A stretch of 64,000 nucleotides of DNA from Pleurostoma richardsiae (GCA_030052745.1 JANBVO010000048.1:205801-269800), one strand, 5' to 3'; counted from the stretch's first letter, positions 1 to 11,350 are shown. Numbers and translations are program-made. Notes: generated from the sequence alone by a model not told the origin.

Positions 1-640
1 AGATAATGTATGCTGCAGGCGGATGCTTGTATTATGCCAGGTCGTGTCGAGATATGGAGACGAGTCATATAACAAGGAAATCGGACTGAAGGAAATCCAA
101 TGTATATAAAAAGATTGCTCACATTGGGTCCTGGACTGGTAAGCTTCTCCCATTCCAGCATGGCGGTACAAGAGACATTCTGAGGAACCCAGCGGCGTCG
201 CTGCCACCTGGGTCACTAACTGCTAAAAGGACATCGCGATTGGAAAATCAGCATGTAACTCATCCATGGGGAGGTAACTCCCCCTATTCAAGCGGCATTG
301 ATGACTCGGGTGATCCTTCGTGCCTCTCAAGTGGAATCGGATATAACATTCGGTCGGAAAATCGGACTCGGGAATCGGGGCTTTCACCCTGGGTAATTAT
401 GAGGTATTTGACACTAAGACCGATAAAGAGTGGAGATTCGATCGGTCTCTGGCGAGTTTAGTCATCTGAAGACCCGAGTCCGACTCTTCAACAACATTCC
501 CGACTCCGGCAGCATTTTATTTCTGACTCTTCCGACAAAAAGAGGTAAGGACATCCGGGTTTCCTACTTCTTGATTCTAAAGCCTCCACGTGCTAGAAGA
601 CAGGTGCGGTTCAAGGCGGCCCGAGAAAGGATAGCTAGTC
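1..640. other. Upstream region, no gene recognised
   Basis: Only short unsupported open frames occur here. The last few hundred bases are presumably promoter and 5' leader of the regulator gene that starts at 641. No repeat or RNA gene was seen. Confidence 0.5.
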
Positions 641-3158
641 ATGTCCGACCCCGAACGTGAACGTCGGCGTCGGAGGCCAGCCGTGTACGCAGGAAGCATC
701 CCTGCCTCTTGATGTCTTCTGCTGACAGTCGACCGTACCTAGCTCATGCATGCTCTGCAGAAAGCGAAAGATCCGATGCAATAAAGAAACTCCGTGCAGT
801 AATTGTGTGCGTTCGAGAAATGCGATCTGCATCTACGAGAACCACTCTCCTCACCAGTCCCCGCGGCAACACCTTGGCCGCGATCAAGTGACCGACCCCG
901 GACAGGCCCAGGAGTACCTAACACAAGGGTACATGGAGGCCAATACACTGCTTCCTAGTGACCGAGCCCCCAGCACAAGCGGAACGTCGGTAACCGGAAG
1001 CCTTCTGTCGAGACCGAGCTTTCTGTCAAATTCGTTGGCTGCCAGTTCGACTCCTGTCTCCACTCCTGCTAGTGAGGGTCCTGCTCAGGAACTTGAGCTC
1101 ATGAGGAACAGAATTAAGCAGCTCGAAGAACAAGTGTCCAGAAAGAATCCTCAGCTCTCTAATCCATCTGAGTCAATCTGGACACTTAACGCCGTCCAAA
1201 CGAAGTCGAGTTTGTTCGGATCGTTCAGCTATCATGATGGATCTCGTCTATTCGGCAAATGCGAGACCATTGGGAAGGCCATTGTACACAAGACTCGACT
1301 CTCGAGTCAAAGTCACTGGAGCAATGGGCTGCTACATGTAAGGTTTCTTTGCGGGATATAAACCTCTAGCATCTAAGTATAAACCTTGACGATTTTCAGT
1401 TCCGAGATACCTTCGAGATTATTGAACCGTACGTACGGGGCGAGGCATCGAAGGCGTTCTGTGGAATGCAGCGGTGCAAAAACCTGGCAAAAGTCATCAA
1501 GGCAAGACGCGCCCCTTCCTGGCCCCCGATTCCAAGGGCAGATTTGCCCCCGAAGGACGTCGCCGACGAGCTGGTCGATTGTTATCTTCGAGCATCCGAG
1601 AGTACCCTTCGAATATTGCACGTTCCAAGTTTCCGGAAGGATTACGAGGCCCTCTGGGTGTCGCCTAATGAGCCCAACACAACGTTCTTGGTTCTTTTGA
1701 AGCTGGTCTTCGCCATTGGGGCCGTCACGTATGACGAAAAGTTCTCCCTGCGTACTTCAGCTCTGCAATGGGTGTATGAAGGGCAGCTATGGATATCAGA
1801 ACCAAATTTCAAGGCGCGCCTCAGCATCCAGGCTCTGCAGATTAATCTCCTGCTATTGCGCGCTCGAGAAGTAGTCGCCGTGGGCGGCGAGTCCATCTGG
1901 ATTGCAGCTGGGTCACTGCTGAGAACGGCAGTATATATGGGCTTGCATAGAGATCCTGGACGTCTACCGAAGAGGACAAGTCTAGCCTCCGAAATTCGAC
2001 GACGGCTATGGAACTCGGTGATTGAGCTTTCTTTGCAAGCGAGCCTGATCTTGGGTACGCCTTCCATGATCTCCCTGGACGACTTCGATACAGAGCCTCC
2101 GCACAACTTTGATGACGACCAGCTTGTCGCGGATGATGCCATGCCCAGGCCGGAAGACCACTTTACTCAGGCGTCAGTTGCGATAGCCCTCCGAAAAGCA
2201 TTTCCAATTCGTCTCGAAATCGTCAACTTCTTGAACGCTGTCGGCCCTCAAGGTACATACGAGGAAGCCCTTAGACTCGATGCAGGCTTGAGGGCAGTGT
2301 ACCAGGATATTCGGCGGAGCCTTCACGGAAGCAGTCATGGTGCTGGACAATTGCCCGCTCGATTTGACATACGCGTAATGGACTTCATCATGAACCGCTA
2401 CCTGTCATCACTGCATATCCCTTTCTTCGGTCCGTCATTACACGAGGCAGCCTACGCGTTCTCCAGGAAAGTGGTCGTCGAGACCTCCATCAAGCTTTGG
2501 TGTGCGGCATATCCAGCCTCGCCCATCGTATCTCCTCAGTCCAACAGCCAAGCGACTACTGTCTCTGGTGGAGATGACCTTGCACGGCTCGCCGTCTGCG
2601 GCTATGGGCTAATTCGCCTTGCAGCCCTACAGGCTAGCTGCCTCTTGTTGTTGGAACTCAGGACACAGGTCCAGGAAGACAACAGTTTAGGCCCTGTGCC
2701 TCTGCGCCGGGATCTGCTTTCCGTCGTGGATGACACGAAAAATTGGCAGTGGCAGTGTATTGAGTCTGGAGAAACTAATGTCAAAGGCTACATGCTGACA
2801 GCATTGGCTACTGCACAAATCGATGCCATCATGCAAGGCTCTGAGAGGACTGACATGGCAAAGAAAATGGTCAAGGCCATAGAAGCAGCCGAGGACAGAT
2901 GCTTAGCGGTCCTCGAGGAAAGGGCATCCGAGGGGCAAACAGAGGGCAGTGTAGCCGACTTCAGTCAAATGTCCCTGAACGCATCGATAGGACTAGTTGA
3001 GGACTGGGATTTCCTGGTAAGTAAGCGGCCGCGTTGGACGTGTAGTTAACGCTAAGAATTGGTGTTAGATGCCTGGCGCCCAGCCCAACTTCGGTAACTT
3101 CAGCATAATGAGCTGGAACTTCAATGAGGAGAACAACCAGGATCCATCTGTTTGGTAA
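641..3158 (+). CDS. Zn(II)2Cys6 fungal transcription factor, with one apparent frameshift
   Basis: Nuclear DNA-binding regulator of about 781 aa. Proposed exons are 641-684, 743-1337, 1401-3016 and 3069-3158, all with GT-AG introns of 52-63 nt. Exon 1 encodes an Arg-rich start (MSDPERERRRRRPA). The intron joins it to the zinc cluster with spacing CX2CX6CX5CX2CX7C (Cys 17, 20, 27, 33, 36, 44). The middle of exon 3 matches the fungal-specific regulatory (MHR) domain: a segment around 1780-2110 resembles the usual 'LLLLRAREV... SLLRTAVYMGLHRDP... IRRRLWNSV' block. A coiled-coil-like stretch lies near 1080-1140. The start was chosen because it is the only ATG that splices in frame to the first cluster cysteine. 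One base is missing near 1437-1441 (after codons for EPYVR): the frame before and the frame after are both clearly coding. Either the allele is broken there or the base was lost in sequencing; the other exon joins are clean. Targets are unknown. Confidence 0.82.
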
Positions 3159-3817
3159 GCAGCTGCATCGTAAGGACGTGTTCCTCAGTATCGAGTTTGG
3201 AGACTTCTACGCGGCATGCGCTTTTAGACCCATAGCGAAGCCTGTAGCGAAAGCCATAGCGTGCCGGGTCAGCGGAGTGCGATGGGACAGATGTACGACA
3301 GGGGTGACGCCGAGCGGCTTGCGACGTGGTAGCGAGTGTGGCCCTATCCACCAAAGCACGATACTCATGTATGACGGGTGTAACGGGACAACACGGATCT
3401 CACTATGTCGGAGACGTAGCCTACGTTAGAGAAGTTTGGTTACGGCGTGACTCTCTAAGCTATCTACACGTCATTTCCAGACTGGCTGTCCCAGGATTAA
3501 AACGGCCATGGCAAGGGAGGATGGGAGAGGGTCATGTTGGATATAACACATGGGCCACAGAGTCAGGGAGAGCTTACGACATACACACACTTCTGCGTAG
3601 AAGACAAGCCTGGTCATATAAATAGGTATGTATTCTTGATTATCTACCCGAAGTTCAACTGCTCGACTTTGATGTCCAGGGTTCCGTCACTCGCTGCCAG
3701 GTTGTATCTCGTTCGTTGCCCTTAGGGTAGTGGTCGCAGTTAGCAAAGCATTACTGAGTGCTGGCATCCTGTTGCGGGTAGCCAGATCATTCCCGGTGCG
3801 GCAAACATATCGTGTGG
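3159..3817. other. Intergenic, nothing recognised
   Basis: Lies between two convergent genes, the regulator on plus and the zinc-knuckle gene on minus. It should hold both 3' ends. No repeat, RNA gene or coding signal could be supported. Confidence 0.5.
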
Positions 3818-5116
3818 CTAGGGCACTCGCGGAGGCGGGGGGCTCCTTGTAATATCTGCAGAGCTCTCACGAGAACGCTCGACAGGACTTCCCCACACGT
3901 CACTAGGACTTGAAGGAGGGCCCATTCTCTGGAATCTTCTCTCTTCAGGCATCATAGATGCAGTGGCACCATCGCCCATCGTCCGAGACTCCCGAGGGGC
4001 ATTGTCCTCGGGGTCCTCATCACCCCACCCCATGATATCGTTACCGTGACCCCACACATTTGGGGGGCCAGGGACAGGGTCTTCCCCAGAAGGTGGTGGA
4101 GCCGGTGCATTCATTGATGCCAGCTTGTTCCTCCTAAATTCCTCCACAGCGGCTGCAATACGACGCTCCGTTCCACGTATCAGGTGAGCGGGATCCGCGT
4201 CGACCCAGAATAGAACAAGCTCTTGGACCTCAACCAGACGTTGCATCGTTTCGATGCTCGCGGTCCTAGGATCCTTTGGGAGCGGCGTGTGACCGGGACT
4301 TTCGTAGTCGTAGGTCTTCCATAGCTCCTTCTCCCGCCATTCTGTGGCAACATATTCCATGGAGAGGGGATAGCCTCTCGAGTCGTCGGGATATTCCTCT
4401 GCCAATGGCGGAAAGCTTCGCATCAACGGAAACATCGGCTTTCTTGCCCGACGTGCAACTAAGAGGTCTTCTATCTGCCGGTCTGACATGTTCAGGACTT
4501 GGTCACATTCATCGAGGAAGTGGTCCAAGGTGTTGCAGGCTGGACAGCCTTGCATGTAGCCGCGGGCATCTGGGGGACCGACACAATCCGCAAGCTTATG
4601 GCTCGGTTGGCCACAGTTGGCGCACGGGTTTAGAAATCCGTACAATCGTGGCCAGTGGGGAGTGGTGATGGTAATGTCCACGGTACGCCCACTTTGAATG
4701 GCTTGGTCGACAGCAAATTCCGTCATTTCGAGCGCATTTTCCAAGCCCATTTCGTTGACATGTATGGTAAGCATAGGTGACTGCGCCTGAGGACCTCTTG
4801 GGTGTGGCATCTCCTCAGCGTATTCATTGACTAAGGTGGTAGTGTGGCCGTTTAAGACCACGTAGTTACTTGGCCGCTGTGCCTCGTTTGTCCTTGGAAC
4901 TTGGTATGCGGGAAGCTGGACGGTCTCGCCATCTTCTTGATCAGAACGAGCCCTCTTGGTGCTCTTGTTCATGCCGGTCTCCTTCTGGGAGTTGCCGGAG
5001 CATTCATTGTTCTTCGTGCCGGTGTCCTTTTGCGGATCGACCGGTTCGTCGCCGTCCTTGCCGGTCCCCTTCTTGGGGTTTCCGGGATGCTCCTTTTGGG
5101 AGTTCTCTCCAGTCAT
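3818..5116 (-). CDS. Double CCHC zinc-knuckle protein, paralogue A
   Basis: Single-exon protein of 432 aa, function unknown. Two tandem CX2CX4HX4C knuckles lie at residues 165-178 and 191-204, separated by a 12-residue linker containing VGPP. They are followed by a conserved block: RRARKP, PDD..GYPLSMEYV, EW..KELW..Y. The same architecture occurs in the genes at 7072-8475 and 15484-16998, so this is a local paralogue family. CCHC knuckles usually bind single-stranded nucleic acid, but the family role is not known to me. The N terminus is hydrophilic with imperfect short repeats (NPKKGTG / DPQKDTG / NSQKETG). The C terminus is Pro-, Gly- and acid-rich and probably disordered. No reverse transcriptase, protease or capsid-like segment accompanies it, so it is not an obvious retroelement gag. 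The start is the first ATG of the open frame; a palindromic motif lies 223 bp upstream. Confidence 0.85.
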   Translation of the reverse strand: MTGENSQKEHPGNPKKGTGKDGDEPVDPQKDTGTKNNECSGNSQKETGMNKSTKRARSDQEDGETVQLPAYQVPRTNEAQRPSNYVVLNGHTTTLVNEYAEEMPHPRGPQAQSPMLTIHVNEMGLENALEMTEFAVDQAIQSGRTVDITITTPHWPRLYGFLNPCANCGQPSHKLADCVGPPDARGYMQGCPACNTLDHFLDECDQVLNMSDRQIEDLLVARRARKPMFPLMRSFPPLAEEYPDDSRGYPLSMEYVATEWREKELWKTYDYESPGHTPLPKDPRTASIETMQRLVEVQELVLFWVDADPAHLIRGTERRIAAAVEEFRRNKLASMNAPAPPPSGEDPVPGPPNVWGHGNDIMGWGDEDPEDNAPRESRTMGDGATASMMPEERRFQRMGPPSSPSDVWGSPVERSRESSADITRSPPPPRVP

Positions 5117-6185
5117 TCTTGCGTTGTTTTCCCAATGCTCAGCACCGGGGACAAGGGTTCTTCTGTGTCAGGAAGGTTAGGCAGAGCAGTGGGAGGATGG
5201 TGGCGGAAACGTTGTTGTGTTGTGGTGGAGGGGAGAAGGAAGGTGAAAGAAGAGCAGCGCGTCAGGCTGCAGGTAAACGAGCAACAGAGTGGAGCGTGCG
5301 AGTGGGCATCTGACCTGCTCAATGCTCGAGGTATCTAGGTACCTAGGTGAGATTCTAAATTTTCAGGTGAGATAAAAGTGAGACGCTCGTCGAGGTCCTC
5401 GGCCGGAACGATGAGAAGGGAAGCAAATATGTCTGATGTACCAATCTAAGCGAGGAGCATGCTATGTATCTCCAAGTCTCTATAGGAGCAGTTGTCACCG
5501 CATGCTCTTTGCCTACCGGCTGCGAGTACCTAGGCATTGACACGGTTGTGAGATGCCGCTGTCTGGACCTCGTTGGTCTAGGCTCTCGTGGTGGCCCGAC
5601 TTTGGGCTTTCGGAGAAGCGTCCAAATTGAGGCTTTTCCGGGACCTCTGCCAGCAAGCCATACAAGTGACTGTTTGGGTCAGGAAGAGGATAAAGAGCAA
5701 TTTACAGCTAAAGCCTTTGTTTATGCTGGGTTGCTCTCAGTCCCAGTCTCTGAGGGCTGTTTCTCTGTTTCTCCAAGAGCATCTTCTGGTCTTCCAGCTC
5801 CCCTCCTCCCGTCGGTCTTGGCCGTCCTGGAGCTGCCTAGCTTCCTCCTCTGAGAACAGCTCCTGGTCCCCAGGTCGCTGGCGCGAACCGGCTGAGTATG
5901 TTCCCGTTCGACCTAAGCTTGCAAGTGGTGGTTTATTTGGGAAGAGTGGCATCGTGGTACCCAGGCTGGTGGGGTAATGAGGGATGTCGAGTGGTAACGT
6001 GCCAGCTGAAAACATACAAAGTCAGGAAGGCCGACCAGGAGTGGGCTGGACACAGTAGGGTACCTTTTTGACGAACACACGAAGTCGAGAAGAAAGAAAG
6101 GAGGAGGGAAACAGCCTGCTACGTGGCAGGGCAGTTGTGCCATAATCACGCGCAGAGCACGTGATATCTACGCTCCATGATGTAT
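5117..6185. other. Upstream region of paralogue A, otherwise unassigned
   Basis: Contains the presumed 5' leader and promoter of the minus-strand gene at 5116. Open frames between 5464 and 6015 show no recognisable domain and overlap on both strands without coding-like periodicity that I can judge. Nothing else is supported. Confidence 0.4.
5339..5351 (-). promoter_or_regulatory. Motif shared with the helicase-like gene promoter
   Basis: A 13-base sequence containing the palindrome TACCTAGGTA-like core lies 223 bp upstream of the ATG at 5116. The same 13 bases occur 229 bp upstream of the helicase-like gene (14131-14143), in the same orientation relative to the gene. CTAGGTAC strings are common in many fungal intergenic regions, so the match may be coincidental. 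Confidence 0.3.
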
Positions 6186-6200
6186 CTGGCAGCCGGCCGG

Positions 6201-6316
6201 TTGGTATCTTCCTTCTACAACCTCGTCTGTCAGCTCGAAGGCTCCGTCTCCAGCGCATCCCAGGCCGATTGCAACGTGAGGGCCTTCCTTTGTCGTTCCG
6301 CCGCGTTTCTCACGGC
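6201..6316 (-). pseudogene. Fragment of the gene at 9013-10058
   Basis: The minus strand encodes, in two frames, pieces closely matching the N terminus of the 330-aa protein at 9013-10058: VRNAAERQRKAL...QSA (6316-6230) and, after a frameshift, G.GA.ELTDEVVE.RYQ (6251-6201). No downstream part of that gene is visible here. This is a truncated, frameshifted duplicate in the opposite orientation from the intact gene about 2.7 kb away. Confidence 0.7.
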
Positions 6317-6319
6317 CGG

Positions 6320-7071
6320 GGATCTTTGACCCTTCATACGAGTCATTCTGTCCGGTGTTGTTTCTTTTCTTCCCACCCCTGTGTGCATACATGTAATGTA
6401 GAATTGAATGTGAAATAGAAATGGGAATGACTGGTACGTGTCTAGACCGCTGTTGGTGGTCAAGGGCTAAAGCTGGTTGGCTTCTCGGTTTGCTCGTTCA
6501 GAATAAGGTAAGGGTTGTTGCGAGGCGATAAAGCATTGAGACTCAAATCCACCAGGAAGGAACCAGCCTCCTTTTTATACAATGCGGTCAGGATCGAAGC
6601 TAATAAAGCGAAAGTTTAATTCGCTGGAGTGAGATGGGTTTATTCAATAACTTCCAAGGACATCGGGCTGCAAAACTATGGCCAGTTGCCTGCTTGTAGA
6701 AGCCAACAAGACACGTCAAACACCCGTATCTGAGTGCCTATACAATCAGGCACACTGTTTTCCAAGCAACAAGACTCACTGTGTATCTAGTACCAAGTCC
6801 CTAGTAGGCTGAGCCACAGGTGAGTTCAGGGTGACAGAGAAGTCCCGGCTCTCAGTGGAAGCTGATGGAAAAGCTGTTGACCTGCTTGCCTCAGGCACAA
6901 ATACCAGGTGTCCCTCAGCCACTTTCTACGGTATCTCATCTTTGTCCTTTTTTATCCTTGCGCTAGAGACTCTCCACCATCACAACACCACAACACTCTG
7001 TCCTCTTCGTCCTCTCTACGAAATTCTCCGCGCGCTCTCTCACGGTCGAGAACAAAAACGATCAAGAAAAA
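6320..7071. other. Intergenic, promoter region of paralogue B
   Basis: No coding domain was recognised. The last 130 bases are pyrimidine- and A-rich and lead directly into the ATG at 7072, as expected for a fungal 5' leader. Confidence 0.45.
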
Positions 7072-8475
7072 ATGAGCGGAGATAATCCTGACCTGGATAA
7101 TCGCGAGAACTCTGCAATGGAGTCCAGGCCAACAAACGAGGGCGAGGCTGCCCATGGGGACTCTCCAAGAGACTCTCAGCAGAATGAGAATGGCAACGTA
7201 TGGCGACAAGACAGAGATGAAGATGGAGACGTTGCTCAAGAGCCCAGAAGCGCTGTGGAGGGAGAAGAGTCCACCATGCAGTACGGTGGCATCACTGTTA
7301 CGATAGCGCGACCCACAACTAGGGACTATCTACCAGGTCCGATGCCTGCACTGGACCTCTTCAACGAGCCAGTGGATCCTAGAGTCCGGAACCAGGCATA
7401 TCGTTTTGCCAACGGCTCTTGGATCTTCATGAGAATGGAGCGCAGGCACATGGAAGATGTGATGGCCATCATAGAGCAGAACTGGCTGGACCCTGACGCG
7501 CGGCTGTCCTTTTCTGTAAACTGGACGAACGCAACGCAGGTTCCGTCCAGCCTAGAGCAGCCCGAGCAGCCCGAGCAGCCCGAGCAGCCAGGGCAGCCAG
7601 AGCAGCAAGGACAAGAAGCACAAGAACACCAAGAAGAGCAAGATGATAAATGTGCAAACTGTGGTCGCGAAGACCACAGGCTAGTTGACTGTGTCGGGCC
7701 ACCAAACAAGTACGGATACATCATAGGATGCCCGGCCTGCAATGACGTGGGTCACTTCCCAGATGACTGCTTGAAGATCGGGGCGATAGACTTCCAGAGC
7801 AGGCATGACATGTTTGTTAGACGGCGGGCCCGAAAGCCCATACTCCCGATGAGGAGCGGCTGGCTGAACATGGCCGACGCTTTCCCTGACGATGAGACAG
7901 GATACCCACTGTCTATGGAATACGTGGTCAGGGAGTGGGCAGCAAAGGAGTTGTGGAAAAACTACAACTACAGTGATTCGGCGGTAGTTCAGCTGGAGCG
8001 GGACCCGGCCACATACTCGCTCGAGGCTACGAAGGCCTCGGTCAGGAGAGGTGATATATATCTCCACTTTGTTCCCAATGTCTGGGACGAGCGCCGCCGC
8101 GGGGTCGCGGTGGCAGGCACTATTCCGCGAATGCGGCGCATTCTGAGCGAAACAGTCTGGGCGAGAAAGGCCCAAGATGCAGCTCGGAAGGCTGAAGGCG
8201 CAGACACGACAGACGCACTGTCGGGTTCGAACTCCACTACATCGGTCTCATCTGTTAACAGCCAAGCAGAACAGAGCGGCAGCCAACCCGGCGAGAAAGC
8301 CACGGGCACAGGCTCGCTCCTAGACGGTGCGATGAGCACCTCGGCGACCGCGGGTCAGGACGATTCGCTTGACGGGGTCACGCCGGGTGAGGCAGGCCTG
8401 TCTCGGCCCAAGTCAAGAAGAAATAAGCAGTGCGGAAAACTGAGGTCCAGGCACCGTAGAAAAAAGACTGATTGA
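7072..8475 (+). CDS. Double CCHC zinc-knuckle protein, paralogue B
   Basis: Single-exon protein of 467 aa and second member of the local family. The knuckles (CX2CX4HX4C) are at residues 194-207 and 220-233 with the same VGPP linker, followed by RRRARKP, PDDE.GYPLSMEYV and EWAAKELW. The segment between the linker and the EW block is nearly identical to paralogue C at 15484. Just before the first knuckle is a Gln/Glu/Pro tract built from a tandem 9-bp unit (four EQP repeats, about 7555-7600), likely variable in length. The C terminus is Ser/Thr-rich and ends in a basic stretch (RSRHRRKK) that could act as a nuclear or RNA-binding signal; that is inference. The start sits in an A-rich context (gaaaaaATG) favourable for fungi. 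Function unknown; nucleic-acid binding is the reasonable expectation from the fold. Confidence 0.87.
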   Translation: MSGDNPDLDNRENSAMESRPTNEGEAAHGDSPRDSQQNENGNVWRQDRDEDGDVAQEPRSAVEGEESTMQYGGITVTIARPTTRDYLPGPMPALDLFNEPVDPRVRNQAYRFANGSWIFMRMERRHMEDVMAIIEQNWLDPDARLSFSVNWTNATQVPSSLEQPEQPEQPEQPGQPEQQGQEAQEHQEEQDDKCANCGREDHRLVDCVGPPNKYGYIIGCPACNDVGHFPDDCLKIGAIDFQSRHDMFVRRRARKPILPMRSGWLNMADAFPDDETGYPLSMEYVVREWAAKELWKNYNYSDSAVVQLERDPATYSLEATKASVRRGDIYLHFVPNVWDERRRGVAVAGTIPRMRRILSETVWARKAQDAARKAEGADTTDALSGSNSTTSVSSVNSQAEQSGSQPGEKATGTGSLLDGAMSTSATAGQDDSLDGVTPGEAGLSRPKSRRNKQCGKLRSRHRRKKTD

Positions 8476-9012
8476 TTAATATGAAACGGAAGTAAATACG
8501 GAAGAGTTCTTGCCAAGTATCCAGGGAACATGGTCTAGCACTTTCCTGAGCAGGAATTTGAAACTCTTCTCCGCCTAATGCATAGATCTCAGCGTGACCA
8601 TGCCATGTGTTATACCCCGTAACAAGTGATGGTGGCTTTGTGCCTTTGTCCATAATATGTTCCGGGCGCTATAACTAGCTAGGTGTTTCGTCAATTTAAC
8701 ACGCTGCGGCCGAGAAGTAATTCTAAGAACGAAGTGAACTCTTAGTGCAGTGCCCCGAATCTGAGAGCGAGGTAAATTCCGGGTACAAGGGTCCTCACCT
8801 ACTTAGAAGCCTGAGGCTGTGACAATCTGAATCGGTTTGTTTACGGCCGACGCCCTCTTCTCCCATTTCTCTCCTCAGAAAAACACAACCTTTCCGATTC
8901 TCTAGCCCTTGACCATCATAAACCAGACACGTACCCACCTTTTTTCTTTAATTTTCCCTTTCAATTACAGAAACAGAAAGAGAAAAAAGAAACAGAAAAA
9001 CAGGATAAAAAT
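8476..9012. other. Intergenic, nothing recognised
   Basis: Between two plus-strand genes. The last 120 bases are rich in A and pyrimidines and resemble a promoter and leader for the gene at 9013. No domain or repeat was seen. Confidence 0.45.
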
Positions 9013-10058
9013 ATGTCATCGGACAGAGTGGCCTCAATGGAGGCTCAAGAGATTGCCGACGTGAGAAACGCGGCGGAGCAACAGAGGAAGGCCCTCATAT
9101 TCCAGTCGGCCAGAGATGCCGCTGGAGAAGGAGCCTCTGAGCTAACAGACGAGGTTCTGGAAGCCAGATATCAAAAGAAGGTTGAGGCTGTCTGCAAAGA
9201 ATGGTATGAGAAGGGACGGTACAAGCCCCCTCGATCGGCCTCAAAACTCTACTTCTTCGCCGATCTCTTTTTCTGCAAGGACAACTGTAAGCCTGCCGCC
9301 CCTTGACCGCTTCTAAGATGCTGACATTTTCTTTACCAGGCCACTCTGTTCCTTACCCGTGGAAGGAGGAGATGGCGGCGATCCACCAGCTGGACAAGCA
9401 GGCAAAGCCGCGTTCGCCAGAGTACGCAGCTTACTGGTTAGAGCGCGAGTTCACTGCCTTCAAGAATGAAGTGATTGAACAAAACAATGGCTCTGAGCCA
9501 GAGAGAGAGTTGTACGAACGGCGGCGCGCCGAAGATGGCGAAGAAGAGCGGCAGCGTGCCGAGAGAGAGCAGGGTGGCAGCAGTGCAGGCAGTGTCTGTA
9601 CGGTTGCGCGGCCATCCTGGACGATCAGGAAGGCGCACCCAGATGCTATCGTTGACCCAGCGGTTCTGGAGCATATCTGGGAGAAGCTTTTCCCCGACCG
9701 TCGGCCGGGAAGTCATCTTCAGGAGGGAACCAGGCCCTTCGAGGTTATCTTCCCAGCCTCCACGAAGAGGCTCAGGGCGCTAGCAGGCATGTTTGGCGCA
9801 GAGGCAAAGGATTTGCTACGAGATGCCCTCCCCGAAGGAGTGGTCGTCTATCATTCTCCGCCATGGAGCATTTTTGTCTCGGCGTCCAAGATGGGCGCCG
9901 ATATCTCGAAGTGCGCGTTCCTCGCGCAATGGAGCACAGTCTTCTGCGTTGTCCGAGACTGGTGCATTCATATCAGGCATAACCCCCTGACAGAATGGAC
10001 TTTGCCAGAGGCATTAGAGGCAGGGTTCTGGGACCAAGTGTCTGCAAACGCGGTCTAG
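9013..10058 (+). CDS. Hypothetical 330-aa protein, two exons
   Basis: Exons 9013-9286 and 9340-10058 join in frame across a 53-nt intron (GTAAGC...ACCAG) to give 330 aa. I do not recognise the family. The N-terminal third is helical and charged (ELTDEVLEARYQKK). A Glu/Arg-rich stretch around residues 140-165 suggests a coiled coil or flexible linker. The C-terminal half has mixed hydrophobic segments (PWSIFVSASKMGADISKCAFLAQ) without an obvious signal peptide or membrane span. It lies 537 bp downstream of knuckle paralogue B on the same strand, with its own leader. A decayed copy of its N terminus lies at 6201-6316 on the other strand, so the gene has been duplicated locally along with the zinc-knuckle family. 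Confidence 0.75.
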
Positions 10059-10767
10059 GCTGCGTCACGGCAGGATGGATATGAAAGGGGACTGGTGGAA
10101 GAGCGCCAGCGGAGAGAGACTCAAGAGTGAGTGCGAGGCAGAGCGCGTCCCGGGACGCGGCTCGCGGCAGAAATGTCCTTCGCATACTCGGGAGCACTAA
10201 GCAGATAGATGCCAAGGTGAACTCGGTCTACCTGCGCTTCCACCCCTTCCACTCCTCTCGCACAGTCGTCTATTTGTGAAAATCCCATGCTCCAATCCCG
10301 TTTCATTTCTTACTTGCTCAGAGATAAACAGGTTCGGCCACCCGCAGAGCTCGGTGACGGCATCACCAGTATTGACACGCAACCAAACCGCTCCTCGCTC
10401 AAGAGCAATGTAACTGCATTTGGCGGCCTTGATCAATCATACCCTCTTTCTCAGAGACCACCGACGTCTGAGGAAATGTGATGAGGTTCGTGCGCATTCG
10501 ACTTATGTTAATGCGAGACTTTTCCTGTCATGAAGAGGGCCCCGCAAGTTCCCGTTGCAAGTAACTGACCGTCGGATATCGTGCAAATGATTGGTTTTCT
10601 GCCTGTCATTGGTTGTAGTTACCTATCGTGCCCGGTGATTGCGGACTTAAATGCGTGGGAGCTTCTAAACTCCGCTGCACGTGTGGCATATAAAGTTCTT
10701 GGCATTCAATGAGAGCCATGCAGGTCATGACATAGCAAGTCCACACTCATCCCACCGCCAAAGCAAG
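10059..10767. other. Intergenic, promoter region of the PEBP gene
   Basis: No coding domain was recognised. The last 100 bases contain a TATA-like atataaag (about 10688-10695) some 75 bp upstream of the ATG at 10768, a plausible core promoter element. Confidence 0.4.
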
Positions 10768-11350
10768 ATGCCCGCCAACGAGAGCGTCAAGAAGGCGCTG
10801 TCCCTCATCGAGGGCGACAAGTCCAAGGTGCTCGGCCTCAAGGTCGGCCAGCACATCGTCGAACCCGGCCAGTACATCCCCAAGGCTGGTAAGACTCAGG
10901 ACATTCTGTGAGAGACACCGCTGATTGGCTGCAGACGCGCAATCGCCGCCCGAGCTGTCCTTCGCCGTGCCGTCGCTCTCGGCGACCTACCTGATCATCG
11001 GCCTCGACATCGACGCCCCGTTCCCGTCACTCGACGTACTCGGACCGATTCTGCACTGGATCCAGCCAGGTCTCAAGGCGGAGCCGGCCGACGGCACGGC
11101 CCCGGTTCTAAAGGGCACAGAACCATTTGTCGCGAACTACATTGGGCCCGCTCCACCGCCAGGCAGTTCGCCGCACCGCTACATATTCTTCCTGTACGAG
11201 CAGCCGGCGGGCTTTGACGGCAAGAAGTACGCCCCCAAGGACGGGAAGCCGTTGAGCAACTGGAACCGCATGAGGGCCAGCCTGGACAGCCTGGAGAAGG
11301 AGTACAGCCTGGGGCCGGTGCTGGCGGCAAACTACTTCAAGAGCAACTGA
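10768..11350 (+). CDS. Phosphatidylethanolamine-binding protein (PEBP) family
   Basis: Exons 10768-10888 and 10935-11350 (46-nt intron, GTAAGA...GCAG) encode 178 aa, normal for the family. PEBP hallmarks are present: IDAPFPS followed by HWI in exon 2 (the usual DPDAP...HW box), and GPAPPPGSSPHRYIF, matching the conserved GP.PP.G.HRY ligand-pocket motif. Yeast relatives include the carboxypeptidase Y inhibitor type. These are small soluble cytosolic proteins that bind phospholipid headgroups or inhibit proteases or kinases; which role applies here cannot be read from the sequence. The start follows agcaagATG and gives a typical PEBP N terminus. The gene is GC-rich and looks intact, unlike much of its neighbourhood. 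Confidence 0.9.

Noticed and set aside
1434-1471. A 38-nt intron removing the frameshift in the first regulator
   Set aside because: It would restore the frame, but it is shorter than every other intron here (45 nt or more) and would delete residues that look conserved.
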